This document shows positions 35,501 through 43,536 of a stretch of 64,000 nt of DNA, piece by piece. Source of the stretch: Paraburkholderia bannensis. Lineage in GTDB: Bacteria; Pseudomonadota; Gammaproteobacteria; Burkholderiales; Burkholderiaceae. The number at the start of each line of letters is the position of its first letter. Position 1 is the stretch's first letter. The stretch lies in assembly GCF_014200455.1 (NCBI RefSeq), contig NZ_JACHBW010000006.1:289167-353166 (forward strand), in the 5' to 3' direction. The notes under the pieces were generated by a model. That model searched no databases and was not told where the DNA came from. It saw nothing but the letters and a program-made list of their open reading frames with translations. The position numbers and the translations under genes were made by a program.

Positions 35501-37239
35501 TGCGAGCCTTGCAACGTGACGTCACCGTTGCCGTCAATACTGCCGCCCGCGCCGTTGTTGAGCAGTCCGGCCGTCGCGAGGGAAACGCCATCTGCGTTAA
35601 GCGACGCGATGGTGCCGCCAGAGTTGTCGAGCGAACCACTCGACGAGGCAAGCGCCCCTGTGGCCTGCATCGTGCCGCCCTGGTTGTTCGTCGCGCCGGC
35701 AATGTTTTCGGTCAGCGTGCTACCCGATACGATTTGACCGCCGCGATTCGAGAGCGCGCCCGCCGTGATGGTCTGCGCGCCGCCCGACGACATCGCTGCG
35801 TTATCGTTCGTCAGCGTGGCGCTCGCGCTTGCGTTGAGCGTGCCGCCAGCGGTCGTGGTCGCGCCCGACAGGTTCAGGTCGCCGCCGTTCGCAGTGAGTG
35901 AGAGTGTGCCGTTCGCGGAGTTGGTCGCGCCCGCGAGATTGACCGATGCGCCGCTCACGCTCGCATTGCCGCCCGCCACATTGCGGCCGGATGCCGTAAC
36001 CGCGCCGGACGCATTCACGTTGAGGTCGCCCGACTGCGCAAGCGAACCGTCGTTGTTCACGCCCGCCGCAAGCGTGCCGGTTGAACTGACTGAACCGGCG
36101 CTTGCAATCGTGTTCTGCTGCGCGGCAACCGTGCCGCTGTTGGTCAGCGCGCCGGATGTAGTCAGGTTGACGTTCTGCTGCGCATAGGTCGTCCCGGTGT
36201 TATCGATGCCGCCCGTTGCATTCGCAACGATATTGCCGCTTGCATTCGTCTGACCCGCGAGTACGAGCTTGCCCGCCGATGTCAGCACAAGGTCGCCCGC
36301 CTGCGCCGCCGTGACGCCCTTGAGCGACACCCCGACGCCTGCCTCCGTGCCGACAAGCACGATGCGATGGGCGTACATGCCACCGAGATTGCTCACGTCG
36401 ATCGACACGCCCGGTGCTGCGCCGTCGCCCGCAATCGGCGTGGCATTCAGCGTGTTGTAGTCGACGCTGTTCGCACCGGTCACGACGTTCAGGTTCGTCT
36501 TCGCGTAGATCGCGGCATTGGCCTGCACAGCGCGCGAGAGCAGATCGACCTGATCGACGCCCGATGCGTTCAGCCCTGCGCCGCTGATCGCGATATTGCC
36601 GCCTGTGATATTGAAACCCGACAGCGATCCGTCCGCCGCATAGTTCGGCGTACCGGTGGTCAGCGTCGCGCGACTCGTGTTGATGAACGTGCCGCCGTTG
36701 ACGGAAATCCCCGAAGGATTGGCCAGAATCACGTTCGCCCGCTGGCCGGCGACCTCAAGCGCACCGTTGAACTGCGACGGGCTCGCGCTGTTGACCTGGT
36801 TGACAATGACCCTGGCAGCCTGTCCCGGCGCGAAGTTCGGATTGCCGTTAATCATCCCGCCGAGTTGCGACTGAACCATCGTCGGCGAGTTGTTCAGGAT
36901 CGCGCCTTTCGACTGCACGTCGAACCGGTTGTAGGTATTGACCGAAACGCCAGCCCCTGACGCACGGTTAATGTTTACCTGGTCGATCCCGTTGGGCGCC
37001 TGGATAACGTTCGGCCCGTGCGCGCCGCCCGCAACGATCTGCGCGAACGACAGCATGGGCGCAAGCGCAATCAATGCAGCAGGAAGGAGACGACGCAACG
37101 AGTGTCGAAGACCAGACGGACGTGAGGCGCGCACGGCTGCCCGTGCTTCCCCCGTCTTGCCTGCTGCCGTTGCCGTTTCCTCAACGGCAACGAGCATGTT
37201 GCGCGCGCAACTAAAGACCAGCCTGTAACTGCGATTCAT
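32533..37239 (-). CDS. CdiA/BcpA-type two-partner-secreted filamentous protein, truncated
   Basis: The 1568-residue product starts MNRSYRLVFSCARNM, an extended ESPR-type signal. It continues with a TPS secretion domain (about 75-230) carrying NPNFAPGQ and ANPSGISVNGG, and then many degenerate FHA repeats rich in LDNSGG, ALNNTAG and LTNNGG. The last part resembles FHA-2/pretoxin-proximal sequence and stops abruptly at VTVISGGEPW. Full CdiA proteins continue for hundreds of residues from this motif before the Gly/Ala pretoxin region. Here the pretoxin region follows at once in another frame, so an internal deletion plus frameshift is the simplest explanation. Its partner CdiB is only a remnant, so secretion is doubtful. 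Confidence 0.85.
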   Translation of the reverse strand: MNRSYRLVFSCARNMLVAVEETATAAGKTGEARAAVRASRPSGLRHSLRRLLPAALIALAPMLSFAQIVAGGAHGPNVIQAPNGIDQVNINRASGAGVSVNTYNRFDVQSKGAILNNSPTMVQSQLGGMINGNPNFAPGQAARVIVNQVNSASPSQFNGALEVAGQRANVILANPSGISVNGGTFINTSRATLTTGTPNYAADGSLSGFNITGGNIAISGAGLNASGVDQVDLLSRAVQANAAIYAKTNLNVVTGANSVDYNTLNATPIAGDGAAPGVSIDVSNLGGMYAHRIVLVGTEAGVGVSLKGVTAAQAGDLVLTSAGKLVLAGQTNASGNIVANATGGIDNTGTTYAQQNVNLTTSGALTNSGTVAAQQNTIASAGSVSSTGTLAAGVNNDGSLAQSGDLNVNASGAVTASGRNVAGGNASVSGASVNLAGATNSANGTLSLTANGGDLNLSGATTTAGGTLNASASATLTNDNAAMSSGGAQTITAGALSNRGGQIVSGSTLTENIAGATNNQGGTMQATGALASSSGSLDNSGGTIASLNADGVSLATAGLLNNGAGGSIDGNGDVTLQGSQIANAGSITEVQTLIARAAQTLFNSGTFAANGAVSLAAGTTLTNTSTQSGGTLALSAATFDNSGGSASAGQFTLHAASLVNHGGTITQTGTGAMTLDVTGTLDNSNGGTFQTNSTDLALAPGTLDNDGGTITHAGSGALTVDAGNGAGSISNVAGTIVSNGTVVLQGGALNNTAGSVSGQNGLTATVAGTLVNTNGKLLSNADTGITSGALNNSGGQIGAGTNETISTGSLTNNGGSIVAPNLTLTGTTLDNSGGDIEANQLSLTAANFTNHSGTITQYGASAMGFNVSGTFDNSNGGTLQTNSTDFTLAPGALNNDGGSILDAGTGTLTIKPGNGSGSFSNVGGRIISAGAIAAQAASLNNANGVLAAKGAMNANFAGDVNNTQGSIRSLSSLSLSDGGTLTNTNGQIQAGTGATGNTSDTSTLTVQAGSVNNTSGLVSNLGTGDTTVQGGSQTVNSGGVITGNGAVKVDTSALSNTQNGEISGAGVTVQGDTVDNTSGQIGSLAGSNGDVSVTTTGAVTNANGQIGSTHNLSVNAAALTGGGSYSAANDVAVSVQGNFAPTPDVQFNAGHDLSFTLPGKDINVTGSAISLDMGTATLAAAGNVNIGAATETHVDNTQEQHKHSNVVSGKEVASSSNSTATLAQGSMVSADGVAISSGNDINVKGSTIVGTNDVALSAAHDVNITTTQDTMQSSSSYQEKRTGLGTSGLTVTVGTNKLATTNEASSVTNNASTVGSLNGDLSINAGNTLHVTGSDLVAGKNLAGTAANVIIDSATDTSHQAQTQKTSSSGLAIGLAGSLGDAINNAYSESQTAKNSTSTGNDRAAALHSIAAAGDVALTGLTSAGVTAGGKPDIGVKVSIGSSKSESQSSEDQTTQHGSSVQAGGTAGFVATSGDLTIAGSNVSAKDVVLAAKNQVNVINTTNTDSTRSSNSSSSASIGVQYTLGGGFGVSAAMANAHGDANSDASIQNASHVNGANSVTVISGGEPW

Positions 37240-37248
37240 CGAACCCAA

Positions 37249-37500
37249 CCCGGGGAATTTTATTTTTTTAATTCTTACCGCGTAAGGAAACCGAATCTGT
37301 CAAACAGTGTCACATCTCACAGTCTTTAATCATCGTCTGATAAATATTCAAGCGGACGAAATGATTTCGTCGCTTTTAGCCCACAGAGGGCAATAAGCGA
37401 CCCGATTTAGCGGATGCGAGCCGGAAAATTTTCAACCACACGGCGAAACCGTGCAGCGAACCAACGGCAGCGCTCCGGGACTGGTGTGATTGCGCCGCGT
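37249..37500 (-). promoter_or_regulatory. AT-rich upstream region of cdiA
   Basis: The 250 bases before cdiA fall well below the surrounding GC content (for example 37258-37275 is nearly all A/T), typical of promoters of horizontally exchanged surface proteins. No specific operator recognised. Confidence 0.45.
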
Positions 37501-37535
37501 CGACGCGACGCGATGCGATGCGATGCGATGCGATG
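37501..37535 (+). repeat. Pentanucleotide tandem repeat
   Basis: Two copies of CGACG followed by five exact copies of CGATG make seven tandem 5-base units. The tract sits between the DUF302 gene's stop and the cdiA promoter region, outside any supported gene. Confidence 0.8.
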
Positions 37536-37590
37536 GTGTACAGGAAAACGCGTCTCTTATTGCCAAGAACCGCCCATGCTTACAACGCGC

Positions 37591-37998
37591 TCATTGCACC
37601 GTGTTCTGCAACAACCCGGTCATGCGTTGCAGTGGTGCGAGCAATTCGGGCGCGATGGCGTAAAGCGGCCCAAGCGTCTGCGACACATCGCGATAGTCCA
37701 CATGCGTATGGCCCGTATCGTCTTCCCAGACCACAAGACGCAGCGGCAATTCCAGCGCCGAGTGGGGATTGGCCGCCATGATCGGCGTGCCCGCCTTCGG
37801 ATTGCCGAACAGGATCAGGCGTGTGCGCCGCAGATCGAGGCCCGCGAGCCCGGCGGCCTCGCGCTGGTCCACGTCTGCGAACACGATGGCGCCCACGCCA
37901 TCCAGCGCGGTTTTGATACGGGTGATCGTCGTGTCGAAGTCGTGGACGCTCTTGAGCGTCACAACGGATGAGGGGTGTTGCCCGTGCCCGATCGTCAT
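37591..37998 (-). CDS. DUF302 family protein
   Basis: The 135-residue product contains the DUF302 fold signature: DFDTTITRIKTALDGVGAIVFADVDQ, then RTRLILFGNPKAGTPIMAANP and LPLRLVVWEDDTGHTHVDYRD, read here as separate conserved segments. DUF302 proteins are small, usually cytoplasmic or periplasmic, of unknown function. The ATG at 37998 was chosen because the upstream extension is not family-like and belongs to a neighbouring broken frame. Confidence 0.85.
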   Translation of the reverse strand: MTIGHGQHPSSVVTLKSVHDFDTTITRIKTALDGVGAIVFADVDQREAAGLAGLDLRRTRLILFGNPKAGTPIMAANPHSALELPLRLVVWEDDTGHTHVDYRDVSQTLGPLYAIAPELLAPLQRMTGLLQNTVQ

Positions 37999-38020
37999 GG
38001 CTTGTGCTCCGAAATGGACG

Positions 38021-38396
38021 TCACGCATGGGTGCGTGCTCTCGCACTGTAGTCCATAAAACAGCACACCGAAAACCGAAACGGCGCATTGCGCACCAGCC
38101 GCTCGACGCCCTTCGCGTGATAGATGGGGCCCATTTCGCGTGCCGAATACAACACGCGCGCCGCGCGGAATACGCGCCTTTTCGCGGATCGCGAGAGCAT
38201 TTTCGAAGTCGCCGTCCGATGGCCGCGCAAAGCGCCGCCACGAAGCCGGTCGATCGAGCATCTGGCGCGGCTTCGCACGCACGGCCTCGGCCGCGCCGAT
38301 CACGCTGCTCGCCTGCACGACCAGCTCGCGGATCTGCGCGTAGCGCCGGTGCGCGGGCTGCTCAATCAACCCGAGCTGCTGGGCGTGGCGTCGCAT
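38021..38396 (-). pseudogene. Hypothetical gene with an apparent frameshift
   Basis: The minus strand from 38396 reads MRRHAQQLGLIEQPAHRRYA through RQMLDRPASWRRFARPSDGD and LAIREKARIPRGARV, with codon use like neighbouring genes. From about 38165 the coding pattern moves to the other frame: VLYSAREMGPIYHAKGVERL, VRNAPFRFSVCCFMDYS, stop at 38021. Neither frame alone looks complete, so a one-base shift near 38150-38175 is likely, either a true mutation or a sequence error. Family not recognised with confidence. Confidence 0.5.
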
Positions 38397-38436
38397 CGCG
38401 CGGCCACGCGATAAGAGGCGACGCTCGACCGGGCGC

Positions 38437-39465
38437 TTAAAGCATCGGCGCGATCTGCTGGACCTGTTGCGCGAAATGCTGCCTGTCGTCGCCTTCCAGC
38501 ACGGTGCGCACGGGCAGATCGACGCTCAGCGGGTCTTGCGCGACATTATCCACGTGCACCTCGTAGTGCAGATGCGGGCCGGTCGCCCAGCCGGTCTTGC
38601 CGACGTAGCCGATCACCTGGCCCTGCTTCACCTGCTGTCCCGCGTGCAGCGACTTCGCGAAACGCGATAGATGCGCGAAGGTCGTTGAGTAGTCGCCGAA
38701 ATTCTGGATCTTGATCACGCGTCCGTAACCGATTTCCCAGCCCGCGAACGTGACTGTGCCCTGCGCGGTCGCGCGCACCGGCGTGCCGATGGGCGCGGCG
38801 AGATCGACGCCTTCATGCGCCGCCCAGCGATGCGTGACGGGGTCCAGGCGCAGCGGCGAAAACTCCGACGACACGCGCGTGAAGTTCACTGGGTAACGCA
38901 GGAAGGTCGGCGCGGCGGGCGTGCCGTCGGCGGAGTAATAGAACGCCTTGCCGTCGAGCTTGCTAAACAGGAACAGGTCGTGCGATTCCTTGCCGGTGGA
39001 GATGCGCATCGCAACGGGCGTGGCGCTGGCGTCCGAAACTGCGGGTGCCGCGGACGTTGCCGGCGCAGCGCCTGGCTTGTCGCGGAACACGAAGCGCACC
39101 TCGCTACCCGGGCGCAGGTCGCGGCGCAAATCCAGCCGCCCTTCCAGCGCGTGAGCGAGCTTCGCCGTGGTCGCGGCATCGATACCCAACTGATCGGCGG
39201 CTTCGGAGAAGCTGTGCGTGACCCGCACGGTTTCCACATGATAGGCCGGTGCCGAAGGCACAGGAGCGGGAACAGAAGCGGCAGCGGGTGCTAAGGCACG
39301 GCGCGCCAGTTGTTCGGGCAGGTCGTCGGATGCGTGCAGCGAAACATCGACGGACTGGCTCGGCATCTGGTGCGAAAGCCATGCTGTGCAGGCCGTGCTG
39401 AGAGCGGCGACGATGAACGCTTTACCCGCGACTCCCGAAGATGTCGTCGATACGAGCTTGGGCAT
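38437..39465 (-). CDS. M23 family metallopeptidase (LytM domain)
   Basis: Murein endopeptidase-like protein acting in the periplasm. The 342-residue product has an N-terminal membrane or signal segment (about 13-30) and a linker with an OapA/LysM-like middle (TVRVTHSFSEAADQLGIDAA). The C-terminal LytM domain has all zinc ligands: HEGVDLAAPIGTPV (HxxxD) and GPHLHYEVHV (HxH). An active enzyme is therefore likely. Typical partners are the divisome or cell elongation machinery, not indicated here. The ATG at 39465 gives the membrane segment near the N-terminus. Confidence 0.92.
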   Translation of the reverse strand: MPKLVSTTSSGVAGKAFIVAALSTACTAWLSHQMPSQSVDVSLHASDDLPEQLARRALAPAAASVPAPVPSAPAYHVETVRVTHSFSEAADQLGIDAATTAKLAHALEGRLDLRRDLRPGSEVRFVFRDKPGAAPATSAAPAVSDASATPVAMRISTGKESHDLFLFSKLDGKAFYYSADGTPAAPTFLRYPVNFTRVSSEFSPLRLDPVTHRWAAHEGVDLAAPIGTPVRATAQGTVTFAGWEIGYGRVIKIQNFGDYSTTFAHLSRFAKSLHAGQQVKQGQVIGYVGKTGWATGPHLHYEVHVDNVAQDPLSVDLPVRTVLEGDDRQHFAQQVQQIAPML

Positions 39466-39688
39466 CTACTGGGTACGGATTACTTGGCAGAAAACCGCGC
39501 ACGAAGCGCCGCTTTCAAAGAGACATCAGCGCCGTTGCAGCGCCGATGAGCGAAGGCACCGAGACTAACGGACGATTCTTAAGCGAGACTTAAAAAACGT
39601 CAAAAACGGTGAATCCCTGTTTTTAATGGGTGAATCGCCGGAATTTGCAGAGGAATGACAGCCGTTGCTGCAACCCCGGCGATCTGCA

Positions 39689-40432
39689 TTATGCGGGCCG
39701 GATCGGTTCGAACGCCAGGCAGCCGAAAAAACCGTCGATTTCCTCGATCCACCGGTACTGCAACGCCCGCGCGCCCACACATCCGTGCACGTCCTTGAGC
39801 ACCTGCGGCGGCGCGGGAAACGCACCCGGCGTCTGCACGCACAGATCGACCCTCAGCGCCTGCAAACCCTCGGTGATGCCCAGACCCAGCGTCTTTAGCA
39901 GCGCTTCCTTGGCCGTCCAGCAGCGGAAAAAATGCGCGGGCTGCAACGCGTGTGGCGCGCCTTCAATCGCCTGCCGTTCTTCTGGAGTGCAAACCAGTCG
40001 CGCAAGCCCTCGCCAGTCGATTGCCTCGTCGATGCGCTCGATATCGACGCCCACGCCGCGCCGCTGCGATAGCACGATCAAGGCGTGATCGCCCGAATGC
40101 GAGACGTTGAAAGAAATAGCTCCGCCAGACGTATCCGCCAGCATCGGTTTGCCCCGCTCCGAGACCACCAGCGGCACATCGCGCGGATCCATCTTTAGCG
40201 CCTCGCCCAGCAACGCGCGCAAGGCCGAGCGTGTCGCGGCGAAGCGCACCTGGTCGGCTAGCCGCACGTAACGCGCCGCTTTCGCACGTTCGGTGGCATC
40301 GAGAAAAGGCATCGAATCGGGGCTCGCGTTGTCGAAATCGAAGTGCAGATGCCACACGTCGATATCGTCGGGCCAGCGTCCGTTCGCATACACACGCAAC
40401 CTGCGCGCGGAGTCATTCAATGGATGGGTCAT
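39689..40432 (-). CDS. Sfp-type 4'-phosphopantetheinyl transferase
   Basis: Transfers the phosphopantetheine arm of CoA to carrier proteins of NRPS/PKS enzymes. The 247-residue product has the Sfp-group motifs: RGKPMLADTSGGAISFNVSH-type substrate loop, GVDIERIDEAIDW (magnesium-binding Asp/Glu) and FRCWTAKEALLKTLGLG (WxxKEA). Its length matches Sfp rather than AcpS. No synthetase genes are in the window. A Fur-box-like site 48 bases upstream suggests iron control, consistent with activating a siderophore synthetase elsewhere in the genome. Confidence 0.9.
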   Translation of the reverse strand: MTHPLNDSARRLRVYANGRWPDDIDVWHLHFDFDNASPDSMPFLDATERAKAARYVRLADQVRFAATRSALRALLGEALKMDPRDVPLVVSERGKPMLADTSGGAISFNVSHSGDHALIVLSQRRGVGVDIERIDEAIDWRGLARLVCTPEERQAIEGAPHALQPAHFFRCWTAKEALLKTLGLGITEGLQALRVDLCVQTPGAFPAPPQVLKDVHGCVGARALQYRWIEEIDGFFGCLAFEPIRPA

Positions 40433-40479
40433 CGCAGCAGCATAAATTAATCGGGCATGCTAGTCGGGCATGCAATAAT

Positions 40480-40498
40480 ATTAATGAGAATCATTTGC
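40480..40498. promoter_or_regulatory. Fur-box-like site
   Basis: ATTAATGAGAATCATTTGC matches 14 of 19 positions of the Fur consensus GATAATGATAATCATTATC, including the whole AATGA-AATCATT core. It lies between the divergent phosphopantetheinyl transferase and nitroreductase genes, 48 and 55 bases from their starts. Confidence 0.6.
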
Positions 40499-40552
40499 AA
40501 ATGAGCGAATTTTTCATCATCATAGGAGACGTCTCTTTCATAGGATCGTGCC

Positions 40553-41188
40553 ATGGACATGCCTGCTACATCGACGCCGGCGACGGCCACTACGAACGCA
40601 GCAACGCCCGCTCAGGCGGCGTTCTTCGAAACCTTGCTCGCACGACAATCCGCATGGCCGCTGGTCGAACCCGGTCCCGGCGACGCCGAACTCGAACTGA
40701 TCTTCGACGCCGCGTTGCGCGCCCCCGATCACGGCCGCCTGCGCCCCTGGCGCTTCGCCTTCATTCGCGGCGAAGCGCGCGCCGAACTCGGCGAGATTCT
40801 CGTCGATGTCGCCGCCGCGCGCGACCCCGGCACGCCGCGCGCGGCGCATGAACACCGCCGCGACAAAGCCTTCGCCGCGCCGCTCATCATCGCGCTGGGC
40901 GCATCGGTGGCGCGCGACAGCTCGATCCCCGAACTTGAGCAGATTCTAAGCGTAGGCGCGGCCACCATGAACATGCTCAACGCCATTCACGCACTCGGCT
41001 ACGGCGGCTTCTGGGCGACCGGGCCGGACGCCTACGACGAAAAGCTCAAGCTCGCGCTCGATTTCGAAGCCGACGACAAACTACTCGGCTTCCTGTTCGT
41101 TGGCACACCGAAATCCGCGGAACGCGCAGCCGCGCGGCCGCCACGCACGCATTACTTCCGGGAATGGCTGGGCAGTTCGTCGATCTGA
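40553..41188 (+). CDS. Nitroreductase family protein (YdjA-like)
   Basis: FMN-dependent NAD(P)H oxidoreductase. The 211-residue product has the FMN-binding segments LLARQSAWPLVEPGPG, ALRAPDHGRLRPWRF (the RxPDHGxLRPWRF motif typical of the YdjA group), AATMNMLNAIHALGYGGFW and LLGFLFVGTP. Native substrate unknown. The start at 40553 follows the promoter region shared with the transferase gene; a possible Fur site lies between them. Confidence 0.9.
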   Translation: MDMPATSTPATATTNAATPAQAAFFETLLARQSAWPLVEPGPGDAELELIFDAALRAPDHGRLRPWRFAFIRGEARAELGEILVDVAAARDPGTPRAAHEHRRDKAFAAPLIIALGASVARDSSIPELEQILSVGAATMNMLNAIHALGYGGFWATGPDAYDEKLKLALDFEADDKLLGFLFVGTPKSAERAAARPPRTHYFREWLGSSSI

Positions 41189-41334
41189 TTGCCCGTTCAT
41201 TTGTCCCGTTATCGACGGGCAGCGAGCCCCACTACCCCGACCGCCGCTTTACCGATTCTTACCCCAACGCGCGCCTGAAGGCGCCCGACAATCCCTGCCA
41301 ATCACCCCTTTTCCGTACCGGCGTGCGACCGTTT

Positions 41335-41355
41335 AACTGTACCGGTACTGTACCG
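41335..41355 (+). promoter_or_regulatory. Candidate operator upstream of the LysE exporter
   Basis: Two direct copies of ACTGTACCG (41336-41344 and 41347-41355) overlap a near-palindrome around CCGG. The half-site AACTGTA also occurs, on the other strand, in the MocR/transaminase promoter region. Confidence 0.45.
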
Positions 41356-41421
41356 CGATCTGTCGTTAAACTGGCTCGACACGATCGTCAGGATCGCCAT
41401 TGTCCCCGGAGCCCTTAGCCC

Positions 41422-42039
41422 ATGCTGCCCGAAATGCTCAGCGCCCTGCCCGCCGGCATGCTGTTCGTGCTCGTCACATCGATCACGCCCGGCCCCAACA
41501 ACACCATGCTGCTGACCTCCGGCGTCAACTTCGGCTTCCGTCGCACGGTGCCGCATATGCTGGGCATTAGCGCGGGCGTAGTGGTGCTGATGCTGTCCGT
41601 CGGTTTCGGTCTGGGCGAGGTGTTCCGGCGCGTGCCAGTGCTCTATACGGTGCTGGAAACGGCGAGCGTGGCTTATCTGTTGTGGCTTGCTTGGAAGATC
41701 GGCACGTCTGGCGACCTCAAGGTCAAGACCGGCGAGCGTCGTCCCATGCGCTTTCACGAAGCCATCGCGTTTCAGTGGATCAATCCCAAGGCGTGGATGA
41801 TGGTGCTTACGGCCGCCAGCACGATTCGCCTGTCGACGGACTTCGGCATGAATACCGTGGCGATGGCGGTGGTGTTCTACGTGGTCGGCCTGCCCTGCAT
41901 CTGCGTTTGGGCGGCGTTCGGCACCGGTATGCGGCGCTTTCTGGCCGATCCGCGCCGCCTGCGCGCCTTCAACATCCTCATGGCGCTGTCGCTGGTCGTA
42001 TCGATGTATCCGCTGGTCGCGCATCTGCTGCAACACTGA
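41422..42039 (+). CDS. LysE/RhtB family amino acid exporter
   Basis: The 205-residue inner-membrane protein has the family opening LFVLVTSITPGPNNTMLLTSG (shown here in part: SITPGPNNTML), GFRRTVPHMLGISAG, LLWLAWKIG and FQWINPKAWMM. Six hydrophobic helices are evident. It exports an amino acid or amine; the substrate cannot be read. It converges with a MocR regulator 42 bases downstream, and the two may be functionally linked through shared operator half-sites. Confidence 0.92.
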   Translation: MLPEMLSALPAGMLFVLVTSITPGPNNTMLLTSGVNFGFRRTVPHMLGISAGVVVLMLSVGFGLGEVFRRVPVLYTVLETASVAYLLWLAWKIGTSGDLKVKTGERRPMRFHEAIAFQWINPKAWMMVLTAASTIRLSTDFGMNTVAMAVVFYVVGLPCICVWAAFGTGMRRFLADPRRLRAFNILMALSLVVSMYPLVAHLLQH

Positions 42040-42080
42040 GCCACTTCATCAGGATTGCCGATTAAATTCCCTTCGTCCTG

Positions 42081-43493
42081 TTAGCCCGTTTTGCTGGCGC
42101 GCTCGATGAAACGCCACAGCGCGTCGTCGAGCGAATAGGGCGCGTTGAAGCGGAACCACGCGCTGGCTTCGTCGTCGGGCCGGAAATAGGAGCCTGGCGC
42201 GAGCCAGATGCCGTCGCGCAGCGCCGCCGTGGCAATCGCGGCCGCGCGCGATGCCTCCACCGGCAGGCGCACCAGCATGAACAGGCCTGCGCGCGGCCTG
42301 CAGAACGGTTCGAGCCCCAGCGCATCGATGCGGTCTTCCAGCGCCGCGTGCGCCGCCTTCAACTGCTCGTTGACGATTTCGACATGGCGCGTGTAGCGCC
42401 CTTCCACCAGCACCTTGTCGACGATGCGCTCGATCGTTTCCGACGAGGTCAGGCCCACTGCCATCTTCGCGCGCGCGAGTTCGCGCAGCACGTCGCGTTC
42501 GGCCACCACATAGCCGCAGCGCAGCGATGGCGTCACCGTCTTCGAAAAACCACTCACGTACAGCACGCGACGCAGCCCTTCCATCGCGGCCAGCAGCGGC
42601 GCGCCCGGCGGCGCGAGTTCGCGGCTCACGTCGTCTTCCACTACCCACATGCGCTCGCGTTCGGCGATCTGCAGCAGACGGAAGGCGTTCGCCATCGAAT
42701 AGGTTGCGCCGGTGGGATTCTGCAGCGTGGTGTTGACGAAAATCGCTTTAGGGCGATGCGCGGCAACCTGCTGTTCGAGCGCGTCGAGATCGAGGCCGGC
42801 GGGCGTGCGCGGCACGCCGTGCACCGTGAGGCCGGCGAGCTTGAGGATCTGCAGCAGGTTGCAGTAGCCGGGATCTTCCACCAGCACGGCGTCGCCGGGG
42901 CGCAGCAGCGTGCGCACGATCAGGTCGAGCCCCTGGGTTGCGCCTTGCGTCAGCAGCACGTTCGACACGTCGATCGGCAGGCCTTGCCGGTCCAGTTGCG
43001 CCGCAATGCGTTCGCGCAGCGGCGCGAAACCGTAGGGGTGGCCGTAATCGCCCAGCCGCGCGGCCGGCACGCGACTGGTCGCGCGCAAGGCGTGGTGCAG
43101 GCCGGTTTCGTTGATCCATTCGGTGGGCATCCAGCCGCAGCCGGCCTTGATCGGCACGGAATGGTCCGCGTAGACGTCGGATAGCAGCCAGGTGGCGGTG
43201 AGCGCGGGCGGTTGCCAGCCAGTGTCGGCGGCGCGGGGCGCGGGTTGGCGCGGCGCAACGCGATAACCGGAGCCACGCCGCGCCACCACCAGGCCCATCG
43301 ACACCAGACGGTTGTAGGCGTCGGTGACCGTATAGGTGGACAGCTCGTGCGATTGCGCCAGCTGACGCACCGAGGGCAGCAGCGCGCCCGCGCGCAGCGA
43401 GTTCGACTCGATGGCCTGGGCAAAGGCTCGCACCAGTTGCTCGACGAGCGTTGAGGCGGCGCCGCGTCCGCGTTCCAGTTCGAATTCGATCAT
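42081..43493 (-). CDS. MocR/PdxR-type regulator (GntR winged helix fused to aminotransferase)
   Basis: The 470-residue product has an N-terminal GntR winged helix (about 5-75: LRAGALLPSVRQLAQSHELS, YNRLVSMGLVVARRGSGYRV). This is fused to a fold-type I aminotransferase domain with DYGHPYGFAPLRERIA, LLTQGATQGLDLIVR, NTTLQNPTGATY, VVEDDVSREL and the PLP Lys in SGFSKTVTPSLRCGY. Such proteins sense PLP or amino acid adducts. The ATG at 43493 is preferred over a TTG seven codons upstream. It is divergent from an omega-transaminase gene, which it most probably controls. Confidence 0.93.
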   Translation of the reverse strand: MIEFELERGRGAASTLVEQLVRAFAQAIESNSLRAGALLPSVRQLAQSHELSTYTVTDAYNRLVSMGLVVARRGSGYRVAPRQPAPRAADTGWQPPALTATWLLSDVYADHSVPIKAGCGWMPTEWINETGLHHALRATSRVPAARLGDYGHPYGFAPLRERIAAQLDRQGLPIDVSNVLLTQGATQGLDLIVRTLLRPGDAVLVEDPGYCNLLQILKLAGLTVHGVPRTPAGLDLDALEQQVAAHRPKAIFVNTTLQNPTGATYSMANAFRLLQIAERERMWVVEDDVSRELAPPGAPLLAAMEGLRRVLYVSGFSKTVTPSLRCGYVVAERDVLRELARAKMAVGLTSSETIERIVDKVLVEGRYTRHVEIVNEQLKAAHAALEDRIDALGLEPFCRPRAGLFMLVRLPVEASRAAAIATAALRDGIWLAPGSYFRPDDEASAWFRFNAPYSLDDALWRFIERASKTG

Positions 43494-43536
43494 AGGGAGG
43501 GAAGTCGGGTTCAAGCGGACTTGAGCGCGCCGACCA

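Noticed and set aside
33000..36500. Repeated blocks in the cdiA region considered as a CRISPR or tandem array
   Set aside because: They are degenerate coding repeats of the FHA type, with no constant-length spacers or exact repeats.
37414..37971. Open frame reading through the pentanucleotide repeat
   Set aside because: No ribosome binding site, repetitive MRCDAMRCDA translation, and it overlaps the DUF302 gene on the other strand.
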